Shown here in pieces: positions 46,911 to 56,638 of a stretch of DNA of 64,000 nt (within the stretch, counting starts at the first letter, position 1; each line of letters opens with the position of its first letter). The DNA is taken from NCBI RefSeq assembly GCF_033095805.1, contig NZ_CP109901.1, positions 2,480,001 through 2,544,000 on the forward strand. Reading direction: 5' to 3'. The stretch comes from Serratia sp. UGAL515B_01 (GTDB lineage: Bacteria; Pseudomonadota; Gammaproteobacteria; Enterobacterales; Enterobacteriaceae). The notes beneath the pieces are model-generated. The model was not told where the DNA came from and made no database searches. It saw nothing but the letters and a program-made list of their open reading frames with translations. A program made the position numbers and the translations under genes.

Positions 46911-47279
46911 AAGTAACACCATAAAAATACGGCATGTTACCCGACGATGCCTTAATACGACACAACTGCTATATAAACCTGCCAGGCGTCATGGTTGTCA
47001 TCCGATTGCCTATCCTATCCAGCATCAAACCGACGTTGCTCTTCAGCTATAGCATGCTGAGCTTGGAACCCCGGGTAATGACCTTGTTCCAATTCGCCGG
47101 TGGCGGGCAAAGTCCCGCCTGTACCAGGCGCACATCCTGAACCCCAATGAATCGCCTATCTTCAGCAAACATCGATGACGCTATCACCGGAACCGAACCA
47201 TTGTTTGTCGTTGTTAGCGCCAATGATATCACTTAGCTTTATATTCCCTAACAACGCGTTAATGCGACAGAATCAGTAT
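46911..47279. other. Gap downstream of the Rhs gene
   Basis: About 370 bases where an immunity gene for the Rhs toxin would be expected. Only a 61-codon frame without recognisable features exists (47047-47232). I see no supported gene. Confidence 0.5.
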
Positions 47280-50200
47280 TTACCCTTTAAATATCTTGGA
47301 AGCGTTATAAACTCCCTTCGATACAGAATTTCCTGCCTTATTTAAGGCGGAACTCATAGTTTTACCAATGTCTGAGCTTGAAGGTTGAAACATTTTGGTA
47401 TTTCCACCTGAACCGTCCAGTGCTCGGGTAGCACCTCCCCTAATCTCATCGGTGTATTTTCCAGTATAACCGGTAACCGGTTTACCAAGTTTGTTGGCTA
47501 ATTGTTGAGCTTGGGATGCTGGACCTCCGACTGCGCTATAACAACTCTGTAAGGTGACTCGGTTAACATGGCCGCCATTTTTATTAACAACGTCTTGAAC
47601 TTGTTTTGTCAGTGATGAACCGGATGCCAGTTTGTCAGTTTGGGTAGCAAAAGGCATACCGTGCGTTTTTACCGTCATATTTTTAGTCCGCTGATCAAAT
47701 GCATAGCTTGCTGCCCCGATATTTCCTGAGCTTATGCCTGACGATCTACCCGGTTCATTCATCAACCCTAAGGGATCAACCCATACAGTGGGATTAGGCG
47801 CATAGTGATAAGGGTTTTCGCCGCCAACTAAGCCGAGGGGATCAGGAGTAATAAAGCGTCCAATATCTGGATCATAGTAACGATATCGGTTGTAATGTAA
47901 TCCACTCTCTTCATCGTGATATTGTCCCTGGAAACGCAGCGGTTGAGGCAGTGACACGCTAGGGTTCTTCTGCCATGGTAATTCCTGCTGCTGCATTTTT
48001 CCCCATGCTTTGTAGCATGCTCTCCAAATTATTTGACCATCTTGCGTCGTCATTTCCCGCGGGGTACCGATTTGGTCGTTATGATAATAGTAAATTTTTT
48101 TCGCCATTTTGGGGTGTGTTACAATTTGTGCCAGCGGTATGAAGCTGTCTTTTTCATACAAATATGTGATAGTTTGATCCGCGCTACTCTCATTCACCAA
48201 ATGATCGTTATCCCATAAAAATATAAACAGATTATCTTGATTTTTCTTGTAAATCCGTCTTCCTAATGCATCATAACCGTATTCTGTTGTACGGTTATGA
48301 TTTCCGTCCTCAATTACCTCGATGCGTTCAAGTTGATGCTCAGGATTATAATATAAGTAAACATACTTCCCGCCATCTGTAATTTTTTCACTAAGGTTTC
48401 CGAAACAATCATAAATATAATGATTGTTTTGATAGCGAATGAGGTGGTTATTTTCCAGTTTTTGATTATCAAATTTAGCACTAGAATCAATCAGATTATG
48501 CGTGGGATCGAATGCAAAGCTTTCTTCGCCACATTTAGTTAATCTGCCTAACAAGTCATATTGGTAGAGTGTTTCTCCTCCGTACATGTCGGACATTATT
48601 TTTAAATTTCCTGCTTTATCGTACTGATAGCGCCGCAATATGCTCGGGGATATAAAATCTGTGTCGCCGATGTTAGCTACAGCGTGCTGACTAATTAGTT
48701 GTCCTGTCGGACTGTAACGAAAATGGCTCGTCAGCTTTCCTTGGGTACGATTGATTTCACGGTGCATGTTATCCCGCTCAATTTCACACATTATCTCCCC
48801 ATCGACGTTAATTTGAAGCAAATGGCCGGGCCCATAATAGAGATAATCTAATTGTGTCCCGTCGGGCAGCAGAGTTCGACTGCGTTGGCCATTATCATCA
48901 TACTCATGCTGTATAGTTTGACTTTGCCCCATGACTTCACAGGTTTCCGATACTAATTGCCCCAATGTATTGTAGTGGCGCTTGATAATGCTGTGGGCAT
49001 TTTGAGCTCGTGTCAGTAGCCCAGCGGCGTTATATTCGAAATAGTTATGAACCTTGGAATTTAGGGCTTCATTCCAGATGATTTTCTCAACAACACGCCC
49101 CAATGCATCATATCGCAGGGTTGTAAGTATCCCTTTCTCTTGTTTTCCTGGTACTGGCAAACCAAGTTCTTTTTTTTCAATCAATTGCCCATTAGCGTTA
49201 TAACGGTAGCGGATAACCGCGTTATCAAAGGTTTTTTCACAAATAATGTTATCATTTTCATCATAGTTAATACGATATTCAGACCCGTTTTCGTTGATTA
49301 ACTTAACCAATCGGCGAGCGAGATCGTATTGATAATGAAAGCTTTCACCACTAGCATTAATACGTTTAAGCGGTAGTCCATCAATATCCAATTGCCAGGC
49401 AGTCTGTGCACCCAATGCATCCCGTCGTCCTATTAGACGACCCAATGAGTCATAGGTGCAATACTCTTTCGAACCATCAGCAAATAAACTCGTGAGCCGT
49501 TTTCCCTGAAGATTATGGGTAAAATCCGCCAATGTGCCATCTGGGGAGGTAATAGTAGCGATACACGCTCTGGCGTCATAAGTCAGGTGTGTCGTATTGC
49601 CGGAACAATCGGTCCAAGAAGTCAGCAGCCCTGCAGAGTTATAGCTCATCTGACGTAATAAACCCTGACTACTTTTTATTGCCGTAGCTAATCCCCGGTG
49701 CTCATAAATATATTTCGTGCGCTGCCCTTGTGGGTTAATAATACTTTTCGAGTTGTTTTCTGGGTGATACTCATAATAAGTAGTATGGCCCATCACATCG
49801 GTTATGGTCGTGAGTTGTTGTTGAGAATTGTAGCAGAAGGTTGTACGGTGACCAGCAGTGTCGGTAAAGGTAGTTACTTTGCCGTATTGATTATAAGTAT
49901 AGTGTGTCTGCTGCCCACCGGGTGTAATAAAAGTAACGGGGCGGTTGAGATTATCCAGCTTTGCTTGGGTAACATGCCCCTGAGCATCGACAAAACCGGT
50001 GAATGTCTGATCGGCATTGTACTGATAGCACGTAACACGTTGTAGGGGGTCAGTAACTCTTGTTTCCCCATCACGATAATCGAACAGCCAGACTTGTCCC
50101 AAATTAGTGGTATGCCGAACGACCTTGCCTTTAAGGGTATAGACATCATATTCGTAACGGGCAACCAGACCACCAGGCTGGCTATGTTCGGTAAGCATGT

Positions 50201-51539
50201 GATTAAAATATGAAAAATTGCGTCTAATCTGCCCTCGTTCATCATAAACCCCGATTAGATCGCCTTCGGCTGAATACTGATAACTTACCAATGTTTCTGG
50301 TTGTGATTTATTATTCTTTTCTGCCGGGTTCACCCTGTCACTTAATAAAACGACGCTTTGCAGGCGATGCGTTTTGTTGCCATCAGACAGTTGAAGCGTG
50401 ATAAACCGCAGCTCTAGCCAGCGATCTGCGGCATCCTGAATTATCACTGGCAATCCGACATCGTTATAGAATAACCGAATAAGGTTGCCATTGGTGTCCT
50501 GTATGGCAATCAGAGGAAGGTATGGTGCTCTATTTCCCTGTGGGTCGTCTTCTCCTAAGTCAAGTGGAGAAAATAGATATTGTAGTTGGCGGTCTGACGT
50601 TGTGACACAATAGCAGCCATTCTCTTCCCGTGCAAAAAAGAATTGCTCATGGCGGTCGAATCGATTTTGCCCTATGTCAAGATGAGGTAATTTAATTTTT
50701 CTCCCCTGCTCATTCACTAAAACTATGTCATTATCCTTGCGTAGTAAACGCATTGAGAAGGGTAACGACCAACCTTGCCCGAACCAGCCATTACCGATTT
50801 GGTCAGAATAGTAACTACGCTGCCAGAAAAGTGGTAAGGCGGCCGGTAAAAAAAAATCAAGTTCGGTTTCACCCGCCATAAACTTGATGCCCAACACCGG
50901 GTTGACCGGGTTGCCAGCTCTCGGACAGTCCTTGCGGTTACCGGGTTTTCCCTTCTTGTTATCCTTGACCTGAAAGCCCTCATCTGTTCTGCTGGTTTTA
51001 CTCTTAGTATTTCTTTCCGTTTTTCTCACTGCCTTTGCAACAAACTTTTCCTCTTTTACAACAAACTTTTCCTCTTTTACGAATGTCTTGATCCCTGCTT
51101 TAATCCCTTTATAGCCATACTTAACACCTTTTGTTATCTCTGCCGCACCTGGAAACCAATCCACCAGTGCGGAAAGATACGACAAGGTAGCCTCACCATA
51201 GCGACCCTCTCCATAATAAAGTGAACCGTTGAAAATGTCGGCGACAGAGCCTGCAACAGGAATAAGAGAAGCGAGATCCAACCCTGTATGTATAGGGTCT
51301 GTCACTTCCTCTGGCGTTGGAATTTTAGAGAGTTGTGCCTGTATCTCTGCTTGACGATCCCGTGCAAGCGAGTCTTGTTCCGCTCGTGTTAATTTCGGTT
51401 TTGTACTGGGCGGTATCCTCATGATATTAGAGTACGGAACATGGAGGTCTTCTCTGCCTACAGGAGGATTAGTGTCACCGCCCGATGAGTTGGGGCTGGA
51501 TTGGTTGACAAGTGTTCCTATTGTGTTTCCTTCAGCCAT
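47280..51539 (-). CDS. Rhs-repeat polymorphic toxin with caspase-like C-terminal domain
   Basis: 1419 residues. The N-terminal region has a hydrophobic stretch typical of secreted Rhs proteins (LDLASLIPVAGSVADIFNGS) but no PAAR domain. YD repeats fill about residues 230-1200, closing with the Rhs core signature RYYDPDIGRFITPDPLGL and WVDPLGL. The last 160 residues are the variable toxin. They contain VKTHGMPF (His1293) and VTLQSCYSAVGG (Cys1333), the His-Gly and Cys spacing of clan CD (caspase-like) peptidases. Two 21-base direct repeats encode FVVKEEKF near residue 160. No immunity gene or VgrG/Tss gene is in the window. The locus is flanked by inverted IS6 remnants. Confidence 0.88.
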   Translation of the reverse strand: MAEGNTIGTLVNQSSPNSSGGDTNPPVGREDLHVPYSNIMRIPPSTKPKLTRAEQDSLARDRQAEIQAQLSKIPTPEEVTDPIHTGLDLASLIPVAGSVADIFNGSLYYGEGRYGEATLSYLSALVDWFPGAAEITKGVKYGYKGIKAGIKTFVKEEKFVVKEEKFVAKAVRKTERNTKSKTSRTDEGFQVKDNKKGKPGNRKDCPRAGNPVNPVLGIKFMAGETELDFFLPAALPLFWQRSYYSDQIGNGWFGQGWSLPFSMRLLRKDNDIVLVNEQGRKIKLPHLDIGQNRFDRHEQFFFAREENGCYCVTTSDRQLQYLFSPLDLGEDDPQGNRAPYLPLIAIQDTNGNLIRLFYNDVGLPVIIQDAADRWLELRFITLQLSDGNKTHRLQSVVLLSDRVNPAEKNNKSQPETLVSYQYSAEGDLIGVYDERGQIRRNFSYFNHMLTEHSQPGGLVARYEYDVYTLKGKVVRHTTNLGQVWLFDYRDGETRVTDPLQRVTCYQYNADQTFTGFVDAQGHVTQAKLDNLNRPVTFITPGGQQTHYTYNQYGKVTTFTDTAGHRTTFCYNSQQQLTTITDVMGHTTYYEYHPENNSKSIINPQGQRTKYIYEHRGLATAIKSSQGLLRQMSYNSAGLLTSWTDCSGNTTHLTYDARACIATITSPDGTLADFTHNLQGKRLTSLFADGSKEYCTYDSLGRLIGRRDALGAQTAWQLDIDGLPLKRINASGESFHYQYDLARRLVKLINENGSEYRINYDENDNIICEKTFDNAVIRYRYNANGQLIEKKELGLPVPGKQEKGILTTLRYDALGRVVEKIIWNEALNSKVHNYFEYNAAGLLTRAQNAHSIIKRHYNTLGQLVSETCEVMGQSQTIQHEYDDNGQRSRTLLPDGTQLDYLYYGPGHLLQINVDGEIMCEIERDNMHREINRTQGKLTSHFRYSPTGQLISQHAVANIGDTDFISPSILRRYQYDKAGNLKIMSDMYGGETLYQYDLLGRLTKCGEESFAFDPTHNLIDSSAKFDNQKLENNHLIRYQNNHYIYDCFGNLSEKITDGGKYVYLYYNPEHQLERIEVIEDGNHNRTTEYGYDALGRRIYKKNQDNLFIFLWDNDHLVNESSADQTITYLYEKDSFIPLAQIVTHPKMAKKIYYYHNDQIGTPREMTTQDGQIIWRACYKAWGKMQQQELPWQKNPSVSLPQPLRFQGQYHDEESGLHYNRYRYYDPDIGRFITPDPLGLVGGENPYHYAPNPTVWVDPLGLMNEPGRSSGISSGNIGAASYAFDQRTKNMTVKTHGMPFATQTDKLASGSSLTKQVQDVVNKNGGHVNRVTLQSCYSAVGGPASQAQQLANKLGKPVTGYTGKYTDEIRGGATRALDGSGGNTKMFQPSSSDIGKTMSSALNKAGNSVSKGVYNASKIFKG

Positions 51540-51932
51540 ACTGTCAATTATTCTCTCTGAAACTGCTGTTTATGTTGAACAGGTTTTTCTCACATATCAC
51601 ATATTTTGCCAATTTGGTATTATTACACCGGGGGTATAACTTCATTCACCCATACTCATTTTTTCTTACCCTCTGGAATATTCTGCAGCCCACTGAAGGA
51701 GAATGTCATAATGGTCCGCTGCGATATAGTGCAACTGAATCTCCGTAACATTAAGTTCTTCTGCCAGTGTGATTCGATAAGAACACTTTGCGGGCATTCA
51801 TGTCGATAATTATCGTATCAAGTATCCTATCCTTGGTAATTCCAAGCCTAAATTCTATATTGAAAAAATAAACACGGTTTCTACCGGGATCTGAATACGA
51901 ATATGTTGATCTGCGATTTCACTTGCCGGTAT

Positions 51933-52318
51933 CGCGCAATGTGTTCGCTGGTATCTGGTTTACTCACTGAGTTTGCGTAACCTGGAAGAGATAATGGCCG
52001 AACGCGGTATTGTCGTTGACCATTCCACCGGCCAGACCATTGACTTCCTGCTAACCGCCAAACAGGACGCTGCAGCTACATTGCGCTTCTTTCGCAAAGC
52101 TATTGGTCATCATGGCGAACCCGAGGTGGTCACTATCGATAAACGTGGTGCCAACACCACAGCGTTGGCTGCGCTCAACGTCGACAAACCCAATGAGAAA
52201 ACGATTACGGACAGGCAGAGTAAATACCTAAACAACCTGGTTGAGCAAGATCACCGAAATATTAAACGGCAGATACGCCCGATACTGGGATTCAAATCCT
52301 TTCGACGAACCCAAACAG
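51933..52318 (+). pseudogene. IS6-family transposase remnant (right copy)
   Basis: Gives CVRWYLVYSLSLRNLEEIM and AERGIVVDHST, then an internal deletion and GQTIDFLLTAKQDAAATLRF, EVVTIDKRGANTTALAAL, YLNNLVEQDHRNIKRQ and GFKSFRRTQTV, where the family pattern stops. The first Asp region of the DDE triad is deleted. It ends at AAGGGACACAGCCTA, similar to the inverted repeat of the MITE at 4883-5014. Confidence 0.85.
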
Positions 52319-52610
52319 TTAAGGGACACAGCCTAACGTTATTTTATGTTTCAGTAAAAGGATGGTGACCTATCATTGGCGGGCTGACTCAGCGAGGGTA
52401 TCCACGTAGTGGACAGAGCGTGTAAGCATAGACGGCAGGTGCAGAGCTCCTCCTTGATCCCTCCCCCCGCCGTTAATTGTGGTTTCAGACAACACTACCA
52501 TCTTTACGGCAATTCCCATTATATCAGCCTGACATAGACGAAAGCGTTGCATACGTAAGACGTGGTATATTCAGAGACTGCTCAATAGTAGAGTTGTGAA
52601 TCAACCTAAA
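52319..52610. other. Gap between IS remnant and GH31 gene
   Basis: About 290 bases without a supported gene. The first 20 bases resemble an IS5-subgroup type end (see the MITE at 4883). Confidence 0.4.
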
Positions 52611-54974
52611 TCACAGCCTATAGACATCCCGGCAAACGCCGTTGACCCACAATTCACGCGTCTCGCCATCGGGCAGAACAATACTCAGCGTTTGCCACGC
52701 TGGCTTAAAGTCACCCTCGGTTGTGATGCTCAACGTAATACGCTGATTGTCACTCACCGCCTCCCAGCGCAGCCACAGCGCGTTACCCTGCTGCCAATCA
52801 TAGCTTTCACCGTCATCTTCAAACAATAACCCTGAAGAGCGCCCAGCCCCCTTGGTGGGGAACAGCCGTAACTGGCGGCTATCATCTGCGGCGTTATCCA
52901 CATGCCCTAAACGTTGTGACAGCGGCACGCCAGCTCCGGCGCGAACCAGCAGTGGTAAGCGTTCCAGTGGCGCATCAAGAACAATGCTCTGACCACCACT
53001 GTACCATTGGCCACTATAGAAGCAGTACCAACCGTCACCGTTATCGGGTAGATAAACCTCACGCTGGCGCTGTCCCTGCTCTACCACACTGGCCACCAGC
53101 AGATCGCGGCCAATCAGGAAATCATCGCACTCGCGCAGAGTACGCTTGTCGTGTTCATGATCGAGGAACGTTGGCCGCAGCATTGGCTCATCGTCGGCAC
53201 TGGCTTGCCATAACAGCGTATAAAAATAAGGCATTAGGCTGTAACGCAGATTGATCGCTTCGCGGACCATTGGTGTTGCTGATGGATACATCCAGGGTTC
53301 GTTAACGGTCGCATCATCATTCCACGAGTGGATGGTAAAACGAGGGTGCATTACCCCGTTTTGTACCCAGCGTACGAATAGTTCCGCATCCGGTTTATCG
53401 CCGGAGAATCCACCTACGTCATGCCCGACGTTATATAATCCAGATAAGCTCATCCCCAACCCCATACGGGTGTTGTAACGCAGGGTTTGCCAGTTGGTAC
53501 GGTTATCGCCGCTCCAGGTCTGCACATAGCGCTGCATACCGGCACAGCCTGAACGAGAGATCAGATAAGGCCGCAAGTGCGGTGCGAAACGTTGCTGCGC
53601 CTCAAGGGAAGCACGCATCATGAGTAACGGCATAACCGGGCGAATATGTTTGATGGCAATCGGTTTGCCGAAACCGTAGCAGCGTGCCTCACCGTCCCAT
53701 ACTTCGTATTCGTTGTTGTCGTTCCAGGTTGAATCAATCCCCATTTCAAGCAATTGTTCAGTCACCCCCTGCTGCCACCAACGCACCGTTTCCGGATTGG
53801 TAAAGTCGAGGTGTGAACCTTCGTCATCCCAGAAACTGGAACGCTCAGGACTATCACTTTCTGAATCACGGATAAACAAGCCCTGTTCAGCCACCTGCTG
53901 ATACTGTGGGTGATCCTGCAATAGGCAGGGTTTGATATTCGCCGCCAGTTTCAGTCCGGCATCGTGGAACGCCTTGCTCAATTGTTTCGGCTGCGGCACC
54001 TTGTCGTAGTTCCAGTTAAAAACGTAACGCTTGTTAGCAATCGAGGTATAACCGGAAGAGAGCTGGAACGAATCACACGGGATAGCGTGTTCACGGCAAA
54101 GCTGAATAAACTTTTGCAGTTGCTGTTGCGCATCCGGTGCATCGGTATAGTGCATGGTGGAACCGCTATAACCCAGGCTCCATTTGGGCCCAAAATGCGT
54201 TTTACCGGTCAGGCGCACAAACGCTTTAGTCACATCGAGTACACGTGGGCCAAGGAACAGGTAATAATCCAGGTCGCCCGCTTCGGCCTGATAACGGCGG
54301 TAAGCCAAATGGTAGTTGTCGATCTCATTACCCAGATCCAGCCAACAGCTACTCAGGTTGTCGTAGAATACCCCGAAGCTGACGTCTTCACGGTGCGTGA
54401 TAGTGAACGGAATATGTTTATACAGCGGGTCGGTGCTCGCGGCGTTATACCCCATAGCATCGAGATTACGCATCTCAAAGCGGCGACCAGAACGTTCCAG
54501 ATCGCCGGTTTTCTCACCCAGCCCGTAGTAACGCTCACCGTTGAATCGACGCTGGTAGTGCGCCACACCGTCGCCATGCGCATTAAGCAAGTAAGCGCTG
54601 GTTGGACGGTCCGCCGCCAACGGCAACCATTCTCCCGCAGGGTTACAATATTCCCACTCCAGCCACAGCGGTTGGTGTATGGTCACCCGCAGCTGCGCAG
54701 TTGCCACCGTCATGGTTTCACCCTGCTGTTGCAGGTGGTAACCCGGTAAGCCGAAACCAGCCACACTGAGACGTTCACGCCCTTCCCATGGCACATCCTC
54801 CTGCGGAGCGATACTCCAGGTTCGGTCCAGAGCTAACTCACCATTGCGCTTAATCAGCACGCGGAACAGATTGTTTTCCAGGACATACAGGCAGAACAGG
54901 TGGCGCTCATCCACCAGCAGTTCTACACGATCGGCGTACTCCCCCGCCAATGTCCAGTTTTTTAACGTTTTCAT
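52611..54974 (-). CDS. GH31 family alpha-glycosidase
   Basis: 787 residues from ATG at 54974 (a second ATG at 54980 adds two residues). The GH31 barrel shows the nucleophile Asp421 in STWNDNNEYEVWD and the acid/base Asp492 in WSGDNRTNW (numbered from 54980). A beta-sandwich domain follows. Cytoplasmic, no signal peptide. The family includes alpha-glucosidases and alpha-xylosidases; the Asn in the WNDNNE motif differs from the usual WxDMNE. It is the second gene of an operon with the MFS carrier, only a few bases apart. Confidence 0.9.
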   Translation of the reverse strand: MKTLKNWTLAGEYADRVELLVDERHLFCLYVLENNLFRVLIKRNGELALDRTWSIAPQEDVPWEGRERLSVAGFGLPGYHLQQQGETMTVATAQLRVTIHQPLWLEWEYCNPAGEWLPLAADRPTSAYLLNAHGDGVAHYQRRFNGERYYGLGEKTGDLERSGRRFEMRNLDAMGYNAASTDPLYKHIPFTITHREDVSFGVFYDNLSSCWLDLGNEIDNYHLAYRRYQAEAGDLDYYLFLGPRVLDVTKAFVRLTGKTHFGPKWSLGYSGSTMHYTDAPDAQQQLQKFIQLCREHAIPCDSFQLSSGYTSIANKRYVFNWNYDKVPQPKQLSKAFHDAGLKLAANIKPCLLQDHPQYQQVAEQGLFIRDSESDSPERSSFWDDEGSHLDFTNPETVRWWQQGVTEQLLEMGIDSTWNDNNEYEVWDGEARCYGFGKPIAIKHIRPVMPLLMMRASLEAQQRFAPHLRPYLISRSGCAGMQRYVQTWSGDNRTNWQTLRYNTRMGLGMSLSGLYNVGHDVGGFSGDKPDAELFVRWVQNGVMHPRFTIHSWNDDATVNEPWMYPSATPMVREAINLRYSLMPYFYTLLWQASADDEPMLRPTFLDHEHDKRTLRECDDFLIGRDLLVASVVEQGQRQREVYLPDNGDGWYCFYSGQWYSGGQSIVLDAPLERLPLLVRAGAGVPLSQRLGHVDNAADDSRQLRLFPTKGAGRSSGLLFEDDGESYDWQQGNALWLRWEAVSDNQRITLSITTEGDFKPAWQTLSIVLPDGETRELWVNGVCRDVYRL

Positions 54975-54985
54975 ATGCATCCAAC

Positions 54986-56293
54986 TTAAACAGAAGGTGA
55001 TGGTTTTTTGCCGCGTTCCGCGATCAAACCAATCAGGAACAGAGCACCAATCAGATCAAAGAAACCCATAGCGACGAAAAGTGGATTGAAGCCGATGGTG
55101 TCAGAGACAGCACCAATCAATAGCGTAAACAGAAAGCTGGCGATCCAGGCACTGGAGCCACGCATACCGTTCACCGTTGCCATTTGGTTCTTATCGAAAG
55201 ATTCCACTACCAGCGCGCTCAACATACAGGAGATCACCTGATGACCAAAACCACCAACGGAAATCAGCGCAATGGCAATGTAAGGGTCTTTAGTGATCGC
55301 CACAAATGCCAGTGATACCATCATGAAAGCCCCTGTTACCGAGCTGGCCACCACCGAATTAACACGGGAGCAGCCAAACCATTTGCGATACAGGGTAGTG
55401 AGATAGCCACTGGCAACACTACCGATGTCTGCTGCCAGGAACGGCAGCCAAGCAAACATGGCGATCTGCTTGAGATCCATACCGCGCTCGGTGGCCAGAT
55501 ACAGCGGTACCCAGAAGCTGAAAACCGCCCAGGCCGGTTCGGCAAGAAATGCCGGGATAGCAATACCGTAAAATTTTTTGTTTTTGCACAAGATCGCTAA
55601 AGATTTGAAGAAAGGCAGTTTTGGCAGTACCGGTTCGTTATCCTCATTAATCAGATCAAATTCTTTTTGGCTCAGATTCGGGTGCTGCTGTGGTGAATGA
55701 TAAAACGCCCACCACAGAACGACCCAAGCCAGCGCCAAACCACCGGAGAACAGGAAAGCCCCCTGCCAACCAAAAGAAACATGAGCAATAACAATAATTG
55801 GCGGTGCCAACATAGCGCCAATCGAGAAACCCACACCCGCCCAGCCAGCGGCAATCGGCCGCTCTTTTTTCGGGAACCAGTCAGAGATCGCCTTGGCGTT
55901 GCCGGGTGTAGCGGCCGCTTCCGCTCCCCCCATGAAAAAACGCAGGATTGCCAGTTGAAACCAGGTTCCCGCTCCGGCATGCAACATACACACTACGGCC
56001 CAAATGCTGGCACAAATCAGGAACCCCATTTTCAGACCGATAACATCGATTAACCAGCCGCAGATCGGTTGAAACACGGTATAAGCCAGTTGAAATGAGG
56101 CAACCACCCAAGAGTATTGTTCGGTGGTCATATTGAGGCTAGTTTTCAGCTCTGGAGCCAAAATACCCAGTGAGTTGCGGGTAATATAGTTGACCGTCAC
56201 GCCCAACAGAAATAAAGCCAACATCCACCAGCGTAGCGATTTAAATTTACGCCGGGTGCTTTGTGCAACCGTTTGACTGATTTCTACACTCAT
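54986..56293 (-). CDS. MFS carrier, anion:cation symporter type
   Basis: 435 residues, about twelve hydrophobic segments. NYITRNSLGILAPEL in helix 1 and GWLIDVIGLKMGF in the first loop match the hexuronate/phthalate/glucarate (ACS) group. It likely imports the glycoside or sugar-acid disaccharide cleaved by the GH31 enzyme encoded next. The substrate cannot be read from the sequence. Confidence 0.87.
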   Translation of the reverse strand: MSVEISQTVAQSTRRKFKSLRWWMLALFLLGVTVNYITRNSLGILAPELKTSLNMTTEQYSWVVASFQLAYTVFQPICGWLIDVIGLKMGFLICASIWAVVCMLHAGAGTWFQLAILRFFMGGAEAAATPGNAKAISDWFPKKERPIAAGWAGVGFSIGAMLAPPIIVIAHVSFGWQGAFLFSGGLALAWVVLWWAFYHSPQQHPNLSQKEFDLINEDNEPVLPKLPFFKSLAILCKNKKFYGIAIPAFLAEPAWAVFSFWVPLYLATERGMDLKQIAMFAWLPFLAADIGSVASGYLTTLYRKWFGCSRVNSVVASSVTGAFMMVSLAFVAITKDPYIAIALISVGGFGHQVISCMLSALVVESFDKNQMATVNGMRGSSAWIASFLFTLLIGAVSDTIGFNPLFVAMGFFDLIGALFLIGLIAERGKKPSPSV

Positions 56294-56467
56294 ATTTTTC
56301 TCCGTGGCGACGATGCGCCTTTTAGGTAGAGCACACTTTTAGGTTGTGTTAACAGCGTTTTGGCAACAACAGTCAAAGATGCGACGTCAATTGCTATGAC
56401 AACCCTATGATTTAATATTGTTTTATTTGTATTACAGACCAGGGATTGGACTGATAAATCTATAAAA

Positions 56468-56530
56468 TTGGTGTACCAAAGCAGCCTAACCAGCGGAATG
56501 AACAAGCGAAATGGCGATTTTTGCAAAAAT
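56468..56530. promoter_or_regulatory. Candidate LacI-type operators
   Basis: Two palindromes lie between the divergent genes: TTGGT-GT-ACCAA (56468-56479) and the perfect 14-mer ATTTTTGCAAAAAT (56517-56530). Central symmetric sites of this size are normal for LacI-family repressors. Confidence 0.45.
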
Positions 56531-56638
56531 TTTCACAAGCGAGTTAAAATCTCATCATTATGGCCATAGAAAGCCGTCTGTAGTGTAGATGAGCAACATG
56601 AAAATATTCTCACAGCCTAATTTGAAGGGGATCACAAA

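Noticed and set aside
47047..47232. 61-codon frame downstream of the Rhs gene as immunity gene
   Set aside because: No ribosome site, no hydrophobic or acidic pattern, and the surrounding DNA is IS debris; chance frame more likely.
53964..54749. A 261-codon open frame opposite the GH31 gene
   Set aside because: Antisense shadow of a well-supported enzyme; no domain or start signal.
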